A DNA stretch of 64,000 nt from Tolypeutes matacus (lineage: Eukaryota; Chordata; Mammalia; Cingulata; Chlamyphoridae), in the NCBI GenBank assembly GCA_026826555.1, contig JAKSZT010053764.1:33296778-33360777 (forward strand). Direction: 5' to 3'. This document shows positions 21,918-34,161 of the stretch, one piece after another; position 1 is the stretch's first letter; each line of letters starts with the position of its first letter. Under the pieces are notes generated by a model. The model was not told the DNA's origin, did no database searches, and saw nothing but the letters and a program-made list of their open reading frames with translations. Made by a program: the position numbers and the translations under genes.

Positions 21918-24000
21918 ATAATACACCACATTAACAAAATGGAGCGGAAAAAAAACTACACGATAATCTCCATTGATGCAGAAAAGGCATTTGACAAAAT
22001 GCAGGATATTTTCTTGATATAAAACACTTATAAAAATAGGAATAAAAGGAAACTTCCTCAATATGATAAAGGGCCTACATGAAAAACACACTTCTAACAT
22101 CATACACAATGATGAAAGACTGAAATCTTTCCCTCTAAGATCTGGAACAAGACAAGGATGCCCACCGTCACAACTGTTATATGTCGTACTAGAAGTTCTA
22201 ACCAGAGCAGTTAGGCAAGAAAAAGAAATAAAAGGCATCCAAAATGGAAAGGAAGAAGTAAAATTTTAATATTTGCAGATGATATAAACCTATATATAAA
22301 AAGTCCCAAAAATTCTATAACAAAGCAACTAGAGCTAATAAATTCAGCAAAATGTTGGGTACAAGCTCAACATACAAAAATCAGTAGTGTTTCTATACAC
22401 TAGTAATGAACAATCAAGAAAAATATTCCATTTACAATAGCAACTAAAAAATCAAATATCTAGGAACAAATTTAACCAAAGGTGTAAAGGACTTGTACAC
22501 AGAAAACTACAAAATATTGCTAAAGGAAATTAAAGACCTAAATAAATGGAAGGACAATTTGTGTTCATGGATTGGAAGACTGAATATTGTTAAGATGTCA
22601 GTTCTACCCAAAATTATTTACAGATTCAAAACAATTCCAATCAAAATCCAACATCCTTCTTTGCAGAAATGGAAATGGCAATTATCAAATTTATTTGGAA
22701 GGGTAAGGGGCCCCAAATTGCCAAAAACATCTTGAAAGAAGAACTAACTTGGAGGAACCACACTTCCTGACTTTAAAACATATTACAAAGCTACAGTGCT
22801 CAAAACAGCATGATATTGGCACAAGGATAGACAAATTGACCATTGGAATAGCCTGCTAAGTCCACTCAATGGAGAAACAACTGTCTCTTCAACAAATGGT
22901 GCTAGGAGAATGGAATATCCATGTACAAAGAAAAGAAAAAGGACCCCTGTCTCATACCATAAACCAAAATTAACTGAAAATGGATCAAAGACCTAAATTT
23001 AACTATGAGGACAATAAAACTCCTAGAAGAAAATGTAGGGAAGCATCTTCAGGATCTTGTGTTAGACAATGGTTTCTCAGACTTTACACCCAAAGCACAA
23101 GCAATGAAACAAAAAATAGATACATGGGAGCTCCTCAAAATTAAAAAATTTTGTGCTTCAAAAAACTTTTTCACCAAAGTGAAAAGGTAACCCACTGAGT
23201 GAGAGAAAATATTTGGAAACCACATATCCAATAAGGGTTTGATATCCGGAATATATAAAGAAATCCTAAAAGTCAACAATAAAAAGATAAGCAACCCAAT
23301 TTAAAAATGGACAAAAGACTTGAATAGACATTTCTCCAAAGAAGATATATACATAGCTAAAAAGCACATGAAAAGATGCTCAGTATCACTAGCTATTCGG
23401 GGAATGCAAATCAAAACCACATGAGATTTCATTTCATACCCACTAGAATGGCTGTTATTTAGAAAAAAAAAAAAACAGAAAAATGCAAGTTTTGGACAGC
23501 ATGTGGAGAAAAAGGAACACTCATTTATTGCTGGTAGAAATGTAAAATGGTGCAGCCTCTGTGGAAGACAGTTTGGCAGTTCCTCAGAAAGATAAGTATA
23601 GAATTAACATATGAGCCAGTAATCCCTCTACTAGGTATGTACCCAAAAGAATTGAAAGCATGGATCCAAAAGATATTTGCATGCCAATGTTCTTAGCAGC
23701 ATTATTCACAATTGCCAAAAGATAGAAGTAACCCAGTGTCCATCAACCGATGAATGAATAAATAAAATGTGGTATATACATATAAGAGAATATTATTCAG
23801 CCATAAAATGGAATGAAGTCCTGATACATGTGACAACATGGATGAACCTTGAGGACATTATGCTGAGTGAAATAAGCCAGACACAAAAGGTCAAATATTG
23901 TATGATCTCACTGATATGAACTAATTATAATAAGCAAACTCATAGAGTTAGAATCTAGCATACAGGTTACCAGGCAATAGATTAGGGTTAGAGAATAGGG
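21918..24000 (+). pseudogene. L1 ORF2 pseudogene, downstream half of split element
   Basis: Continuation of the host L1 ('ATAATACACCACATTAACAA'). The RT core at 22063-22269 contains [14 protein letters not shown] (the fingers/palm motif of non-LTR RTs). The FADD motif follows at about 22272-22283 in another frame, so a frameshift separates them. Further ORF2 blocks lie at 22493-22735 and 23005-23190, then the C-terminal region to about 23900. Many stops and small indels make it inactive. Confidence 0.9.
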
Positions 24001-24565
24001 AATCGATCCTTAATTTGTACAGAATTTCTATTTAGGTTGATTTAAAGGTTTGGAAATGGTGGTGATGGTAGCAAAATATTGTAAGTGTAATTAACAACAG
24101 TGAATTATATCGGTAAACGTGGTTAAAACGGAAAACTTTAGGTCATATATGTTACTAGAATAAAAATTAAAAGATAAAGCATAGACCTGTGTAACACAGT
24201 GAACAATATTTTAGATGATGGACTATAGTTAATACTCTAAGAATGTTCTTTCATGAATTATAACAAATGTATGACACTAATATAAGGTTTTGATAATAGG
24301 GTGGAATATAGGGGAAATACACCTAATATAAACTATGGACTATAGTTAATAGTACTATTTTAATAATTTTTCATCAATTGGAACAAAGATAGCTAATGTT
24401 TAAAAAAAATTAGTACAGCTACAAAAAAGTGCTATCATCAATTGTAACAAATGTTTCACCCCAAGGTAAGGTGTTGGTGGTGGAGTAGTATACGTGAATC
24501 CTGGTATTTTATGCATGATTCGTCTGTAAATCCACCACTTCTCTAATAAATAAATTTTTTAAAAT
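24001..24565 (+). mobile_element. L1 3'UTR of the split element
   Basis: Contains 'GGTGGTGATGGTAGCAAAAT', 'GACTATAGTTAATA' repeated with variation, 'ATTTTATGCATGATTCGTCT' and an 'AATAAATAAATTTTTTAAAA' end. Confidence 0.8.
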
Positions 24566-24683
24566 TAAGGCAAATATTGTTATCATTTAACTGATATAAA
24601 AGAATTAGAATGAGCAAACTCATAAAGTCAGAACCTAAAATACACTTTACCAGGGACTGGAGGTGGTGGTAGGGAATAAGGAG
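24566..24683 (+). mobile_element. L1 3' fragment, left part
   Basis: Short segment resembling 23890-23980 ('CAAATATTGTTATCATTTAA', 'GAGCAAACTCATAAAGTCAG'). It is interrupted by the LTR at 24684 and resumes at about 25552. Confidence 0.75.
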
Positions 24684-25173
24684 TGTAGCAGTTTGAGATT
24701 ATTTTATGAAACCCAAAAAGAGAAAGATTATGTTTGTAAAATAATCTGTTCCTCTGGGTGTGATACCCTTTGACTGTATTAAATTCAGTTGAGGGGCCTT
24801 TGATTAGATTACCTGTTAAGATTGTTTAGGGCTTCTGATTCAACTTTTTTGATTTAACATCAATAAGGTGTGACTCAAGTTGAGTTTCCGCCCCCTTACT
24901 GGGTCTGATATAACTGGACTCACACAGACAGACACAGTAAGAGAGAACTGTATCATTTTTGATCCTGCCATGTGACAGAAAGGAGAAGGCTCAAACAGCT
25001 GATATCCCGAGGAGAAATGAGCTATTGGCCTGATAGCTTACAGTTGAAATTGGGAAGAGAGCAGAACAACCAAGACTTATATAGGAGGCCCAGAAAGAAA
25101 CAAGCTCTATGCCAGGATCACTTAAGCACAAAGCCTCAAGAGGCTGGGCCCACATTGCTCAAGAGGTAAGGGT

Positions 25174-25273
25174 AAGGGGAGCCGATGTGGCTCAGTGGTT
25201 GAGCACTGGCTTCCCACATAAGAGGTCCCAGGTTCAATCCCCAGCCCCGGTAGCTCAAAAAAAAAAAAAAAAA
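25174..25273 (+). mobile_element. DAS-type SINE nested in LTR
   Basis: 'GCCGATGTGGCTCAGTGGTT' (A-box) and 'CCAGGTTCAATCCCC' (B-box), then a pure A tail. It is bracketed by perfect 13-bp copies of AAGAGGTAAGGGT at 25161-25173 and 25274-25286. The perfect flank and intact promoter boxes mark a young copy. Confidence 0.95.
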
Positions 25274-25381
25274 AAGAGGTAAGGGTGAGCCTGGAAGGGA
25301 AGGCTGAAACCTGGGCAGAGATCGGTGGCCATCTTGCTTCAACATGTGTCAGCTGACTTTGGTAAGAAAGCTCCTCTTATG

Positions 25382-25420
25382 GAGCTTTTTTTTTTTTAAT
25401 ACATTTTTTATTTATTTTCA
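25382..25420 (-). mobile_element. 39-bp T-rich micro-insertion
   Basis: A T-rich piece ('GAGCTTTTTTTTTTTTT...') flanked by CTCTTATG (25374-25381) and CTCTTATG (25421-25428). Aligned with the other type A LTRs it is extra sequence. It is best read as the tail of a severely truncated antisense retrotransposon. Confidence 0.6.
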
Positions 25421-25551
25421 CTCTTATGATGCATTGAGTTGGACTTTTCACAGCCTTGGGACTGTAAGCTTTTATCCCCAAATAAACGCCCTTTATAAAA
25501 GCCAACACATTTCTGGTACTTTGCATTGGCACCCCTTTGGCAGATTAAGTC

Positions 25552-25930
25552 AGTAGAGAATTTCTATCTTGAGTGATAGAAAAGTTTTGATAATGGATGG
25601 TAGTGATGGTAGCATAACATTGTGAATGTAATTAACTCCACTGAATTATATATTTGAATGTAATTATAAGGGGGAAGTTTTAGGTTGTCTATATTATCAG
25701 AATAAAAATTTAAAAAGAAAAACCATAGAACTGTACAACACAATGAATCCTAATGTAAACTATGATCTACAGTTAATAGTACAATTTTAAGAATATTCTT
25801 TCATCGATTACAACAAAGTTACCACAATAATGCAAAGTGTTAATAATAGGGGTGTATAAGGGCACTCTGTATTTTTGCATGATTTTTCTGTAAACCTAAG
25901 TCTTTCCTAATTTCTTTTTAAAAGGAAAGG
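25552..25930 (+). mobile_element. L1 3'UTR, right part after LTR
   Basis: Continues the fragment at 24566: 'GATAATGGATGGTAGTGATG', 'TTGTGAATGTAATTAACTCC', 'GGTGTATAAGGGCACTCTGT' and an A-rich end at about 25928. Confidence 0.75.
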
Positions 25931-26014
25931 AACTAATAACTAATATAACAGCCAGCTTCAGTGAATGAAAGGAAAAGACCTCATCCAATCCAATAGTTCA
26001 ACAGCCTTATTAGA

Positions 26015-26109
26015 TTTATTTTAGTTTTTTTTAGGAGGTACTAGGGATTGAACCCAGGACCTCGTACATGCGAAGCAGGTGTTCAACCACCTTAGTTACA
26101 CCTGTTCCC
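26015..26109 (-). mobile_element. DAS-type SINE, monomer
   Basis: Antisense head: 'GGGATTGAACCCAGGACC' (B-box side) and 'TCAACCACCTTAGTTACACC' (A-box side), after a T-run (the A tail). It is diverged in the A-box. Confidence 0.85.
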
Positions 26110-26239
26110 TTACCTCAATAGATTTAACTCTGGTTCTTGGCAAATTTTAGTCTTCTAGAATGATCCTCCAGAATGACATCTAGATATGGGGGAGAGACTT
26201 ATATCCTTTGTGCTTAAAGTATTTTCCTCAGACCAGTAG

Positions 26240-26335
26240 CACCTATTCTAATCCAGACGTATTGAGTCAGAATCTGCAATTTAATAAGAACCCCAAGTGT
26301 TTCATGTCTACATTAAAGTTTAAGAAGCCCTGAGT
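26240..26335 (+). mobile_element. MER5-like fragment
   Basis: 'CGTATTGAGTCAGAATCTGC' followed by 'AACCCCAAGTGTTTCATG' and 'AAAGTTTAAGAAGCCCTG' resembles the right half of MER5-type hAT MITEs. Confidence 0.55.
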
Positions 26336-26452
26336 TCTATGACCTTGTGGCATTGAGGGAAAATGTGGCTCAGACCTCATGCTGCCTGAGTATATGCTAG
26401 CTGGCCTTGCCTTTGGTATGTCTGACCTATTCCTGTCCCTGGGAATTATGCT

Positions 26453-26573
26453 GGTGACATCAGCAGCTATTGAATTCATGGTCATTTTTTTTTTTTTTTT
26501 TTTTTTTTTTGGCTCCGTTTGATGATGTCAGCAGGTATTGAATTTGTGGTCTATTCTTTTGTGGCTCTGTTGA
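26453..26573 (+). repeat. diverged tandem duplication with expanded poly(T)
   Basis: Unit 1 ('TGACATCAGCAGCTATTGAA' ... poly(T) ... 'GGCTCCGTTT') and unit 2 ('TGATGTCAGCAGGTATTGAA' ... 'CTTTTGTGGCTCTGTTG') align along their length. In unit 1 the short 'TTTTG' of unit 2 is replaced by about 26 T (26486-26510). Confidence 0.75.
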
Positions 26574-29500
26574 AGACTAGTCACCCTCCTAGCTAGCTTG
26601 GCATCTCCTTGGCTGACCCCTCTGAAGGTCCTGTCCTTGCCTAGCCTCTGATGCAGAAGTCCTTTGCTCCATCACCGTGGCCTCAAGCAACACCCATTCA
26701 GTGTTTCCTTCCCTCAAAGTGCAAACCAGACCTCTTAATCCAACCAATCTATGCAATGACAATCGGTATCTTGCCAGGGCCTTTGAAGCCCTGACAGCAG
26801 GATGGCAAGGAACAGTTCTGACCCAATCCCTCCCCTGCCTCAGCCTCCTCTCTCCCCTTCCAAATCAGCAGGCTGGGAGAAACAGTATTCCTCTAGGTGG
26901 CCACATTCTCTTCTTTCGCAGAGTGGGACATCTATCCTTCATGCTTTCTGAGTCTAAGGGGAAAGAAATGACTTATGTATCAAGGAATATAAATTGACAT
27001 CGTTCAAAAACATTATGCTTATTTCAAAGGCATGCAAATCAAACAGAGTTATTCTATGTGTGAATTCAAAGAACTTTAAAAAATTCCTCTTTTTGTACAA
27101 GCTACAGAGGGGCTAAGCCAAGTTTGCATCTTTAGCCACATTTCAGATAGTCATTTTCTCCCACAGACAAAGATCCTAGGAAAAGGACATAATGTGATAG
27201 GGTAGTTCCTTCATCTTTGATTTTTTTGGTTTCTTTGACCAAACTACTAAGAGCATTCTGAAAATGCAACTAAAGCTCCATAAACGTTTAACTGACAAAT
27301 TATTTAGAAAATGCTTTTAAGAGGTTACTAGAAAAAGTGACATATATTTATATATGCCTGTGCTAGGTTTTTTTGTTTTTGTTTTTGTTTTTAACTATAA
27401 GAGTGTTTTCAATTCATGTGGTAACAGAAACAAATCATTGATTAGATTTATGAGGATTAACAGAAGGGACCATCCTATAGTTCTCTGAAACAAGTTCTGG
27501 GAGAGATTCCGGGTAACCTGAGTGTGAGAATGTAGAATAATTGCTATAATCTACACTGATTATTGGTCCTAGGCTTCCTTGTGATAACATAGATTGAATT
27601 AGGTGGTCAAATAACTTTGGAAAGAGCGCTATCATGGAATTGAAGGAGTCCAGTGGTCTTTATATAGCTCAGATCTCGGTTAGATTGTTTTCTCTGACAC
27701 CTTTTCTAGAGCCTTATAAAACTTCTCATATGTTTAACCTGAACATATGAAACTCATGAGATGAAAGCTCAGTACTGCCAAGGTAGCAACTGCTTTCCTA
27801 AAAGGAAGCCCACAGCTTCCCATAAACTTTAAAGACAGACTATAAGTTCCCTTTTCTCTCATGGAATATTTCTAGTACTTAAGTACACAATATGACCCAA
27901 GAATATTTGAGGTCTATCTGAAAACTGTTCAAGGACTACCTGAAAATGTGCAGGGATTTTAATGGTTCTCTGTATTGGTCAAGAGTGGCCATTCCATCAC
28001 AGAACACTGACTTTATCCCTCACGTGTTTCTCTTGATTTTTAGAAAAGGACTTGTAGGCTGTTGCAAGAAAAGAGTTTTTATTTGGTAGTCATTGGTCCT
28101 AGCAGATGAAGAGCTAACCCCAAGAGAAAACTAACTAGTCCACTACAGAAGACACCAACAGCCTTCACAAAGTCACATCTGAATTATAAGGACTCCACAG
28201 AGCTGTTTGCCGGGGATGATAGGTGTCACGAGATATTTCAGTACATTTTTAATAAAATTCTTCCACCTTGATCAATCCATGCTCTTCAATTTAGAGCTGA
28301 GATTAATTCTCCAAGATACATTATAGTACAGTATTAATACTTGAAATCACCTTATAACTGATTGCTTTCATATTTGGAATAACTATTGTACCACCTTAGA
28401 AACTGCTTCTATTGACCTTTAGATTAAAAATATGTTGGATTATCATGATTGACACTTTCAAAATGACTCATTCTTGCCAAACACAGCATAACAACTTTTT
28501 AACATTCCCTTTTCTTTACAACTGCCTCCACTTTCATTATATGAAATATGGCTGTATTATACACCACCTCTCATTGCCTAACATGCTCTTTTTTTTTGCA
28601 GAATTCAAGAAGATTTACATTTGGAACTAAATGTTTCAGTGATTGCTCTGTTGGGTTTCATTATACCAGTGTAGTTAATCAAAGCAAGTCTGGCCTTGCT
28701 ACCATGATTCATTGTATGGTTTTTTTGAACTTAATCATTTACACAGAATGAATATACACATTATCACCAGGACCGGATTCCTTTAACAGCCTGCACGACA
28801 CTGTACTATAATACCTTTGTCAACTGCTGGTTCCCAAGAACTTCTCAGTTGCTAGGGTTTTTGTTAAGACATTTCACTGATGGGCTTTTGATTAGAAAAA
28901 GGCAAATCCAAAGGCCCTAGGTGAAGTTACAGAGAGCAGAGGAAATGCCCATTAACATTGCTTATCACGAAGTTGGGCTAACTGGGAATCCTTTCGTTTT
29001 TACATGTTTCCTTTCATTGTGTGTGTGGTCTTCACAATCATAATTCACCAGTAACCTTTCTTCACCCTCACTCCCAATCCCACCATAAATTATTAGCTGC
29101 AGGCATGCATCTAGGTAGGGTTTGGCATAGCCTGGATTTAGAGAACACCCTGAGGGGATAGCTGGGATTGTTGTTTTTGAACTGAAGAAACTAATTGTAT
29201 AAGTATTAACACATGTAGCCAGGCCTGCTAAGCCTGGTCTCTGACACCATATTCCCCCACAAAAAAAAAGCTGATTCCCCTTTGTCCAGAACCAGTGGAG
29301 TGCTAGAGTCTTCTCCAGACTCCTAGAAAGCAACTGTCAAATATTCAGAAATTTTATGAGCTGGTTGTTAAACACAGGCATTAATAAAAAGTAAATTATA
29401 TAAACTTATAATTACAGAAATTATATTAAAAGCAAAGGTAATAAAAACTCAAAATTCATCACTTCCTAAACATTTCATTATTATCTGTGCCCTTGAGGTT

Positions 29501-29685
29501 ACTCATGTCTACTGTATCTGTGTGGCGGGATTACTGTATAATGGTGGGCTGTTGTGTATCTTTTCCCAACTCTGTGTTCAGTGACATCTGTTGGTAGCTT
29601 GAAACCAGTCATGATGAGAGTATTTACATCATGGAAATCACAAGTGATAAAAAACAAGATTGATTTATTGTTCTGCCTCCTCCTT
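26574..29685. other. unique sequence, about 3.1 kb
   Basis: No repeat I can name. ORFs such as 26677-26997 (106 codons) and 28965-29333 (122 codons, minus) show no known domain, and no convincing splice or promoter context. Confidence 0.45.
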
Positions 29686-29689
29686 GTGC

Positions 29690-29825
29690 ATGAAGGAAGT
29701 ACTGTTTTATTTTACCTAGCCAAAAACTAGGTCTCAGAGAAGTTCAGCAAATGATTTGGCCCTAAGATTCTACTGCAGAATTCTCTGACTTGAAAACTCT
29801 AACCTGTGTTCTATACCACATGGTA
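29690..29825 (-). repeat. MIR SINE, antisense
   Basis: 'TGTTTTATTTTACCTAGCC', 'AGGTCTCAGAGAAGTTCAGC' and 'GAAAACTCTAACCTGTGTTC' follow the antisense MIR pattern. Confidence 0.5.
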
Positions 29826-31800
29826 GGCTTTTTACCTGCCACTATGTCCTATTCTCTCACAAAAACTATTAATGGCATTAACTAGTATTTGGCTGGTACA
29901 TGCACTGTGTTCTTTGGATAAGGTACAACTTAAGTACATACAGGCATCATATGTTCTACCACCACCACCCACCCCCGGAAAGCCAGTTGTTAAATTTACC
30001 AAAACATCACTACCAAGAATTGGAGGTTCAATTTAAACAAAATTACCCTGAGGAATGCCTGGCCTCAGCTGTAGCAACACTGTTATTTGGGCTTTCACAG
30101 CCTCATTGCTTATCTTCCACACCATCCCTTAATCCCAAAAGAGAAGTACTTCCTGGAAGTACTTTTCTTTATTTCTTTTCATAAAAATACCCCAGTTACT
30201 AGAATTTATAAATTGTCAAATCTCTCACTATTCTTCTTCAACCAGTCTTTAAGTAAACTCATCACCACTACCGCCAATTTTGTTTTTTGGCATTGCTCAA
30301 AATGCTCAACATGTAAATGACATGAGGGCTACAGAATTAGAACTGTGAAACAGAAGGCAGTTAAACAAACATGCAAAGAAACACCAGTCCAAGAGCCCCA
30401 TGCTTAATGGGTTTTGAAAGAATTAGGTATTGGACTATCTCAGCCTTTTTTTCTATGCCATTTCAACTTGCTTTCCATGGGAAAACAACCTATCTATGGG
30501 AAACTTGGGGTAACTTTTCAACCAAATGCTAAGGTTGCCGAGAAAAGTGATTTGGAATGATGGAAGGGAATAGAGTGGGGAAAGGAGAACTAATTATGTT
30601 GGGCCTCAAGTTCTGTTAAGCTTTCCATAACATTATTTGTGAGTATACTCACAAAAGAAATAGGAGCTCTTTGTCTGTGTGTTTAAACATCTTCTCAGCT
30701 TTGTCTGATATTCAAATTTTGTTTGGGGATAAGGATGAAGGACACATTCTCTATTGGGGGAGCTTCTCTAATGGGATATTTTATCTTTACACCCAGCTTC
30801 ACCCCTACAGCTCTAAAACCTGACTTCCTGACACATTTCGGTCCTTCTGTTCATTACTGGTACCATATGCAGCAAGAATTACCTTCAGCTTTACACTGAC
30901 CCTGTAAGTCAACTTTCTCACAACTTTATCTACTTTGGCATGAAGAAGTTTCTTTTGAACTATTAATCGCAGGGAATACTTTCCTCACTTATACCATCAT
31001 CAATATTGCCATCTGTTTGGTAACTCTTGAGGGAAAGAAACTGACAAGTTTCTGTCTCACCCCTGACTCAAGAGAAGTTGGCAAATAGCTTCTCATGGAG
31101 ATCGTTTAGTGTGTTGTAGTTAGGTAGAAATCAGATTCTAACTTTCCGAGAAGCCTTGTTCCAAAGTGCTAAACAATAATGGCAAATCTCGAAGTAGTTA
31201 CAAAACTTCTCTGCAAAAGTGATATCAAGGAGAAATGTTAACTATTCATTTAACTGTAAAACCTAAAAATTAAAGAACAATAACTGCTAATTACCAAATT
31301 GATGTCAATTGTCGTGATTCTCTTTTTATTCTCTCTTATTAAAAATGCACTACAGTTCTTGTTTTTCCCGCTACATTTTCATCCTGCTGTTGGACCAAGA
31401 ATGAAGCATTTTGCAAACTGTAGTGCTTGAAAACACCAGTCCACTGGCTGACTTCAAAAGCTGTGATTCTACAAACTGAACCATTAAGCAGGTGTTCCCA
31501 CCTAAAAGTTAGTCTTATTAACACTGAAATGCAAGGTTAGACCTCAAACAGGTTTGGTAATGACAATCTCATCTAGTGTTTAAATTCACTACATCAAAAT
31601 TCTAGTCAGGTAGCAGGATACTGGGTACATAGGTTGTGAGGTGACTGAAGATTTGACCAACAATGCTATTTTATTAAGGAGAGTTTCTAGCTTACTTACC
31701 TTGGGGTTGAACCGGAAGGAAAAATAAGCAGTGATTACAAGTGGCAAATGTTCAGGAGAAAAAATTAATGATGTGCTTTGGTGTGATTCAGTTTGGTCTA
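29826..31800. other. unique sequence, about 2 kb
   Basis: No gene or repeat recognised. Confidence 0.45.
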
Positions 31801-31807
31801 AGGAGCA

Positions 31808-31925
31808 ATTTCCATTCTGGAGTCTGGCTTTAGACTGCTGGTGTGTTCTGTAACTTTGGCTAAGTCTCTTTATCTTGCCCACTCACATACCTGTGAGAAA
31901 GGAGAAATAATGCCTACTTCACTGG
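31808..31925 (+). repeat. MIR SINE fragment, sense
   Basis: 'GAGTCTGGCTTTAGACTGCT' then 'TAACTTTGGCTAAGTCTCTT' then 'GAGAAATAATGCCTACTTCA' matches the central MIR order. Confidence 0.65.
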
Positions 31926-33075
31926 AAAATTTTCCTAGAGAGTCCAGAAGATGAGAATTCTGGCCTTGATTTCTGAAAGTATCAGAGGACTTGGGTTAGG
32001 AAGTTCTAGTATATTCCTGCACAATGGGGTTGGGGTAGGGGGTAAGGAATTCAGTCCGAAAGAAAGAAGCACAGCTGCAGTGAGAAGCTTTCTCGGCACA
32101 TATAAGGATTCTGGTCTCTTGTGTCTCCGAAACACTCAAATTAACTGAACACAGACAAGGAGAAGGACCATACGTTGATCTGTATGCTGGAGTTTCAAAT
32201 ATGATTCATTATGTACCATTTCCTTTACCCTAATCCATCTGCTAAGATTTTCTTCTGCTGAGCAGAAGGAATTTGAAAAAGAAATGCGACTTGGAGAAGA
32301 GAGTAACAGCATGATATAGCACCACCTGCACTAAGCAAGATTCAAGATGGTATTTGTCAAATATTGGAAGATGTGTGTCTGCTAGCTGAGGGATAACGGG
32401 ATGTTTTCAGAGACTGTTTTAAAGTTCTATGGCCAAGAAAAAAAAAGCTGTATTTGCCTCTCATAATAGTGATTATCATTTCTCTTGTGAAGTGTTTATC
32501 TACTGGTGATCTCACAATGGCTTCCTTTGGATTGTTTTCTTGTTTTATTTTTTTCTCACTAGAAAAAGCAAACATCTTGATTCCCATCTCTTTCTATTAT
32601 AAGTTCTAAGCATGTGCAAAGTGAAAACAAAGGAACTGGATAGGAACAGTCAAGTGGGTCCTAATGGGAAGGCCATGGTATGGTCATTTGGTAACAAACG
32701 CTTGTTGATTCTGAAAGAAGCGGAGGAGAGATGGATAAAGAAGCAAAGATGGGGAAGAGAAAAGAGAATAAAATAAACTTCTAAGGATGTATAAAACACT
32801 CTTCAGCTCAATTTATATAGATGATGGACTATGCTTAACATATACATTATACCTAAATTTCAACTGGTGAAAGAGCTAGCTTTCAACGAAAGATAAACTA
32901 ATTTATGTATCATATGTATATGGGTGTTTAAGTTCTTAGTCTACTGATTCATTTATTATCTGCACATATTGGATTAAATTAACATCACAACATTGTATTT
33001 TGAGATTGGCCAAGGAATATATTATAGCTTTTAAGATTCTTCTACTCCTGAAGCTAAAATAATTTTTAAATCATG
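31926..33075. other. unique sequence, about 1.1 kb
   Basis: No recognised gene or repeat. Overlapping opposite-strand ORFs near 31935-32148 are chance frames. Confidence 0.4.
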
Positions 33076-33079
33076 AAAG

Positions 33080-33395
33080 TAAATATCCACATTACTAAAA
33101 ATTTGGAAGGAAAAGGAGAAGAAAAACATATAAATATAACAGCAACATAATCACCATAAGAATGTTGGTGTATACCTTGTGCCTTTTTCATTCTTTTCTT
33201 TTTCAACTTGCATATTTACCTAATTGTAATCATGTATATAGGCACCCTTATTTTCTATCTTACCCATTCTTCCTTATATTATATTGCCATCATTCTCATG
33301 TTATTATGTACTTTAGAAAATAAAATTTAATATCTGCATATTATTTCTGAGTGCATTATAATTTATTTAACCTGGCACCAGGTCCATAGAATATT
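33080..33395. repeat. ancient repeat, left part (family uncertain)
   Basis: Reads 'CATATAAATATAACAGCAAC', 'AGAATGTTGGTGTATACCTT' and 'TGCATTATAATTTATTTAAC', a pattern common in old mammalian LINE-like copies read antisense. It appears to continue at 33700-33850. Confidence 0.4.
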
Positions 33396-33399
33396 AACA

Positions 33400-33640
33400 T
33401 TCGTTACTTCAAGTAACAAAGTCCAAAAGTAAGTAGACTGGAATACACCTTGTTGAAAAAAGTGAAAGATCCTACTTTATAGCAACACCCCCCCTATACT
33501 ATTATGTATGTTGAAGCTCCAAAAAAGGGCTTAGTGTGCTTACTTTTCAAATTTAATTAAACATGGAACCATTTTAACCATGGAACATTGTACAAAATTG
33601 GTGTTGCCCAACACACACTTTGGAAAACAATGATTTAACC
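33400..33640 (-). mobile_element. possible hAT-type element inside the ancient repeat
   Basis: On the minus strand the right end reads 'TCATTGTTTTCCAAAGTGTG', like hAT ends of the 'ttttccaaagtgtg' class. The flanks resume the older repeat. Low certainty. Confidence 0.35.
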
Positions 33641-33699
33641 TTGCTAGATAGCTAGGTTGTAAGAAATTTTTCACTATAACATCTTTCTTTATGCAAACA

Positions 33700-33850
33700 G
33701 ATTTTTCCATATTTAGAATTATTTCCTGAGGAATTAATTCCCAGATGTTAAAACAAAACAAAGTAAGTTAAAAGGTATGTATATTTTTAAGGTCTTTGTT
33801 ATGTACTGCTAAATGTGCTTTCCAGTTGCCCACCAGTGTATTAAATCTAC
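33700..33850. repeat. ancient repeat, right part
   Basis: 'GAATTATTTCCTGAGGAATT', 'AAAGGTATGTATATTTTTAA' and 'TTCCAGTTGCCCACCAGTGT' continue the element at 33080. Confidence 0.45.
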
Positions 33851-34161
33851 TTTTGGCAAATACAACATCATTCCGTAGAGTCAATTATGGTACTTTGGAT
33901 AATCTCTGCTGCTCTTGAATTTGAGTATGGCTGAGAATAGCAACCAATCTATGGTGAGCGATTTATTTCCACATTTTACTAGGAACATATGCTGTTAATC
34001 TCTGGATAGATATGCTTTGTGAGACTTATGTACTTTATGGGCCCTTATTCAAGTGTGTTACCTTCTTCTGACCATTGTGCACTCAGGTTGTAGGCTGAGA
34101 TTATTTTCTGCTGTTCACAAAGAGGTTGAAGATTATGGTGGTATGTTTTTGAGATACCTAG

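Larger units (their letters stand above)
24684..25551 (+). mobile_element. solo MaLR-like LTR, type A, with nested insertions
   Basis: Begins TGTAGCAGTTTGAGATTA and ends '...GGCACCCCTTTGGCAGATTA'. 'CCCTTTATAAAAGCCAAC' lies near the end. The element is lengthened by a SINE (25174-25273) and a 39-bp T-rich insertion (25382-25420). Flanking 5-bp duplications are no longer clear. It sits inside an L1 3' fragment, so the order is L1, then LTR, then SINE. Confidence 0.85.
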
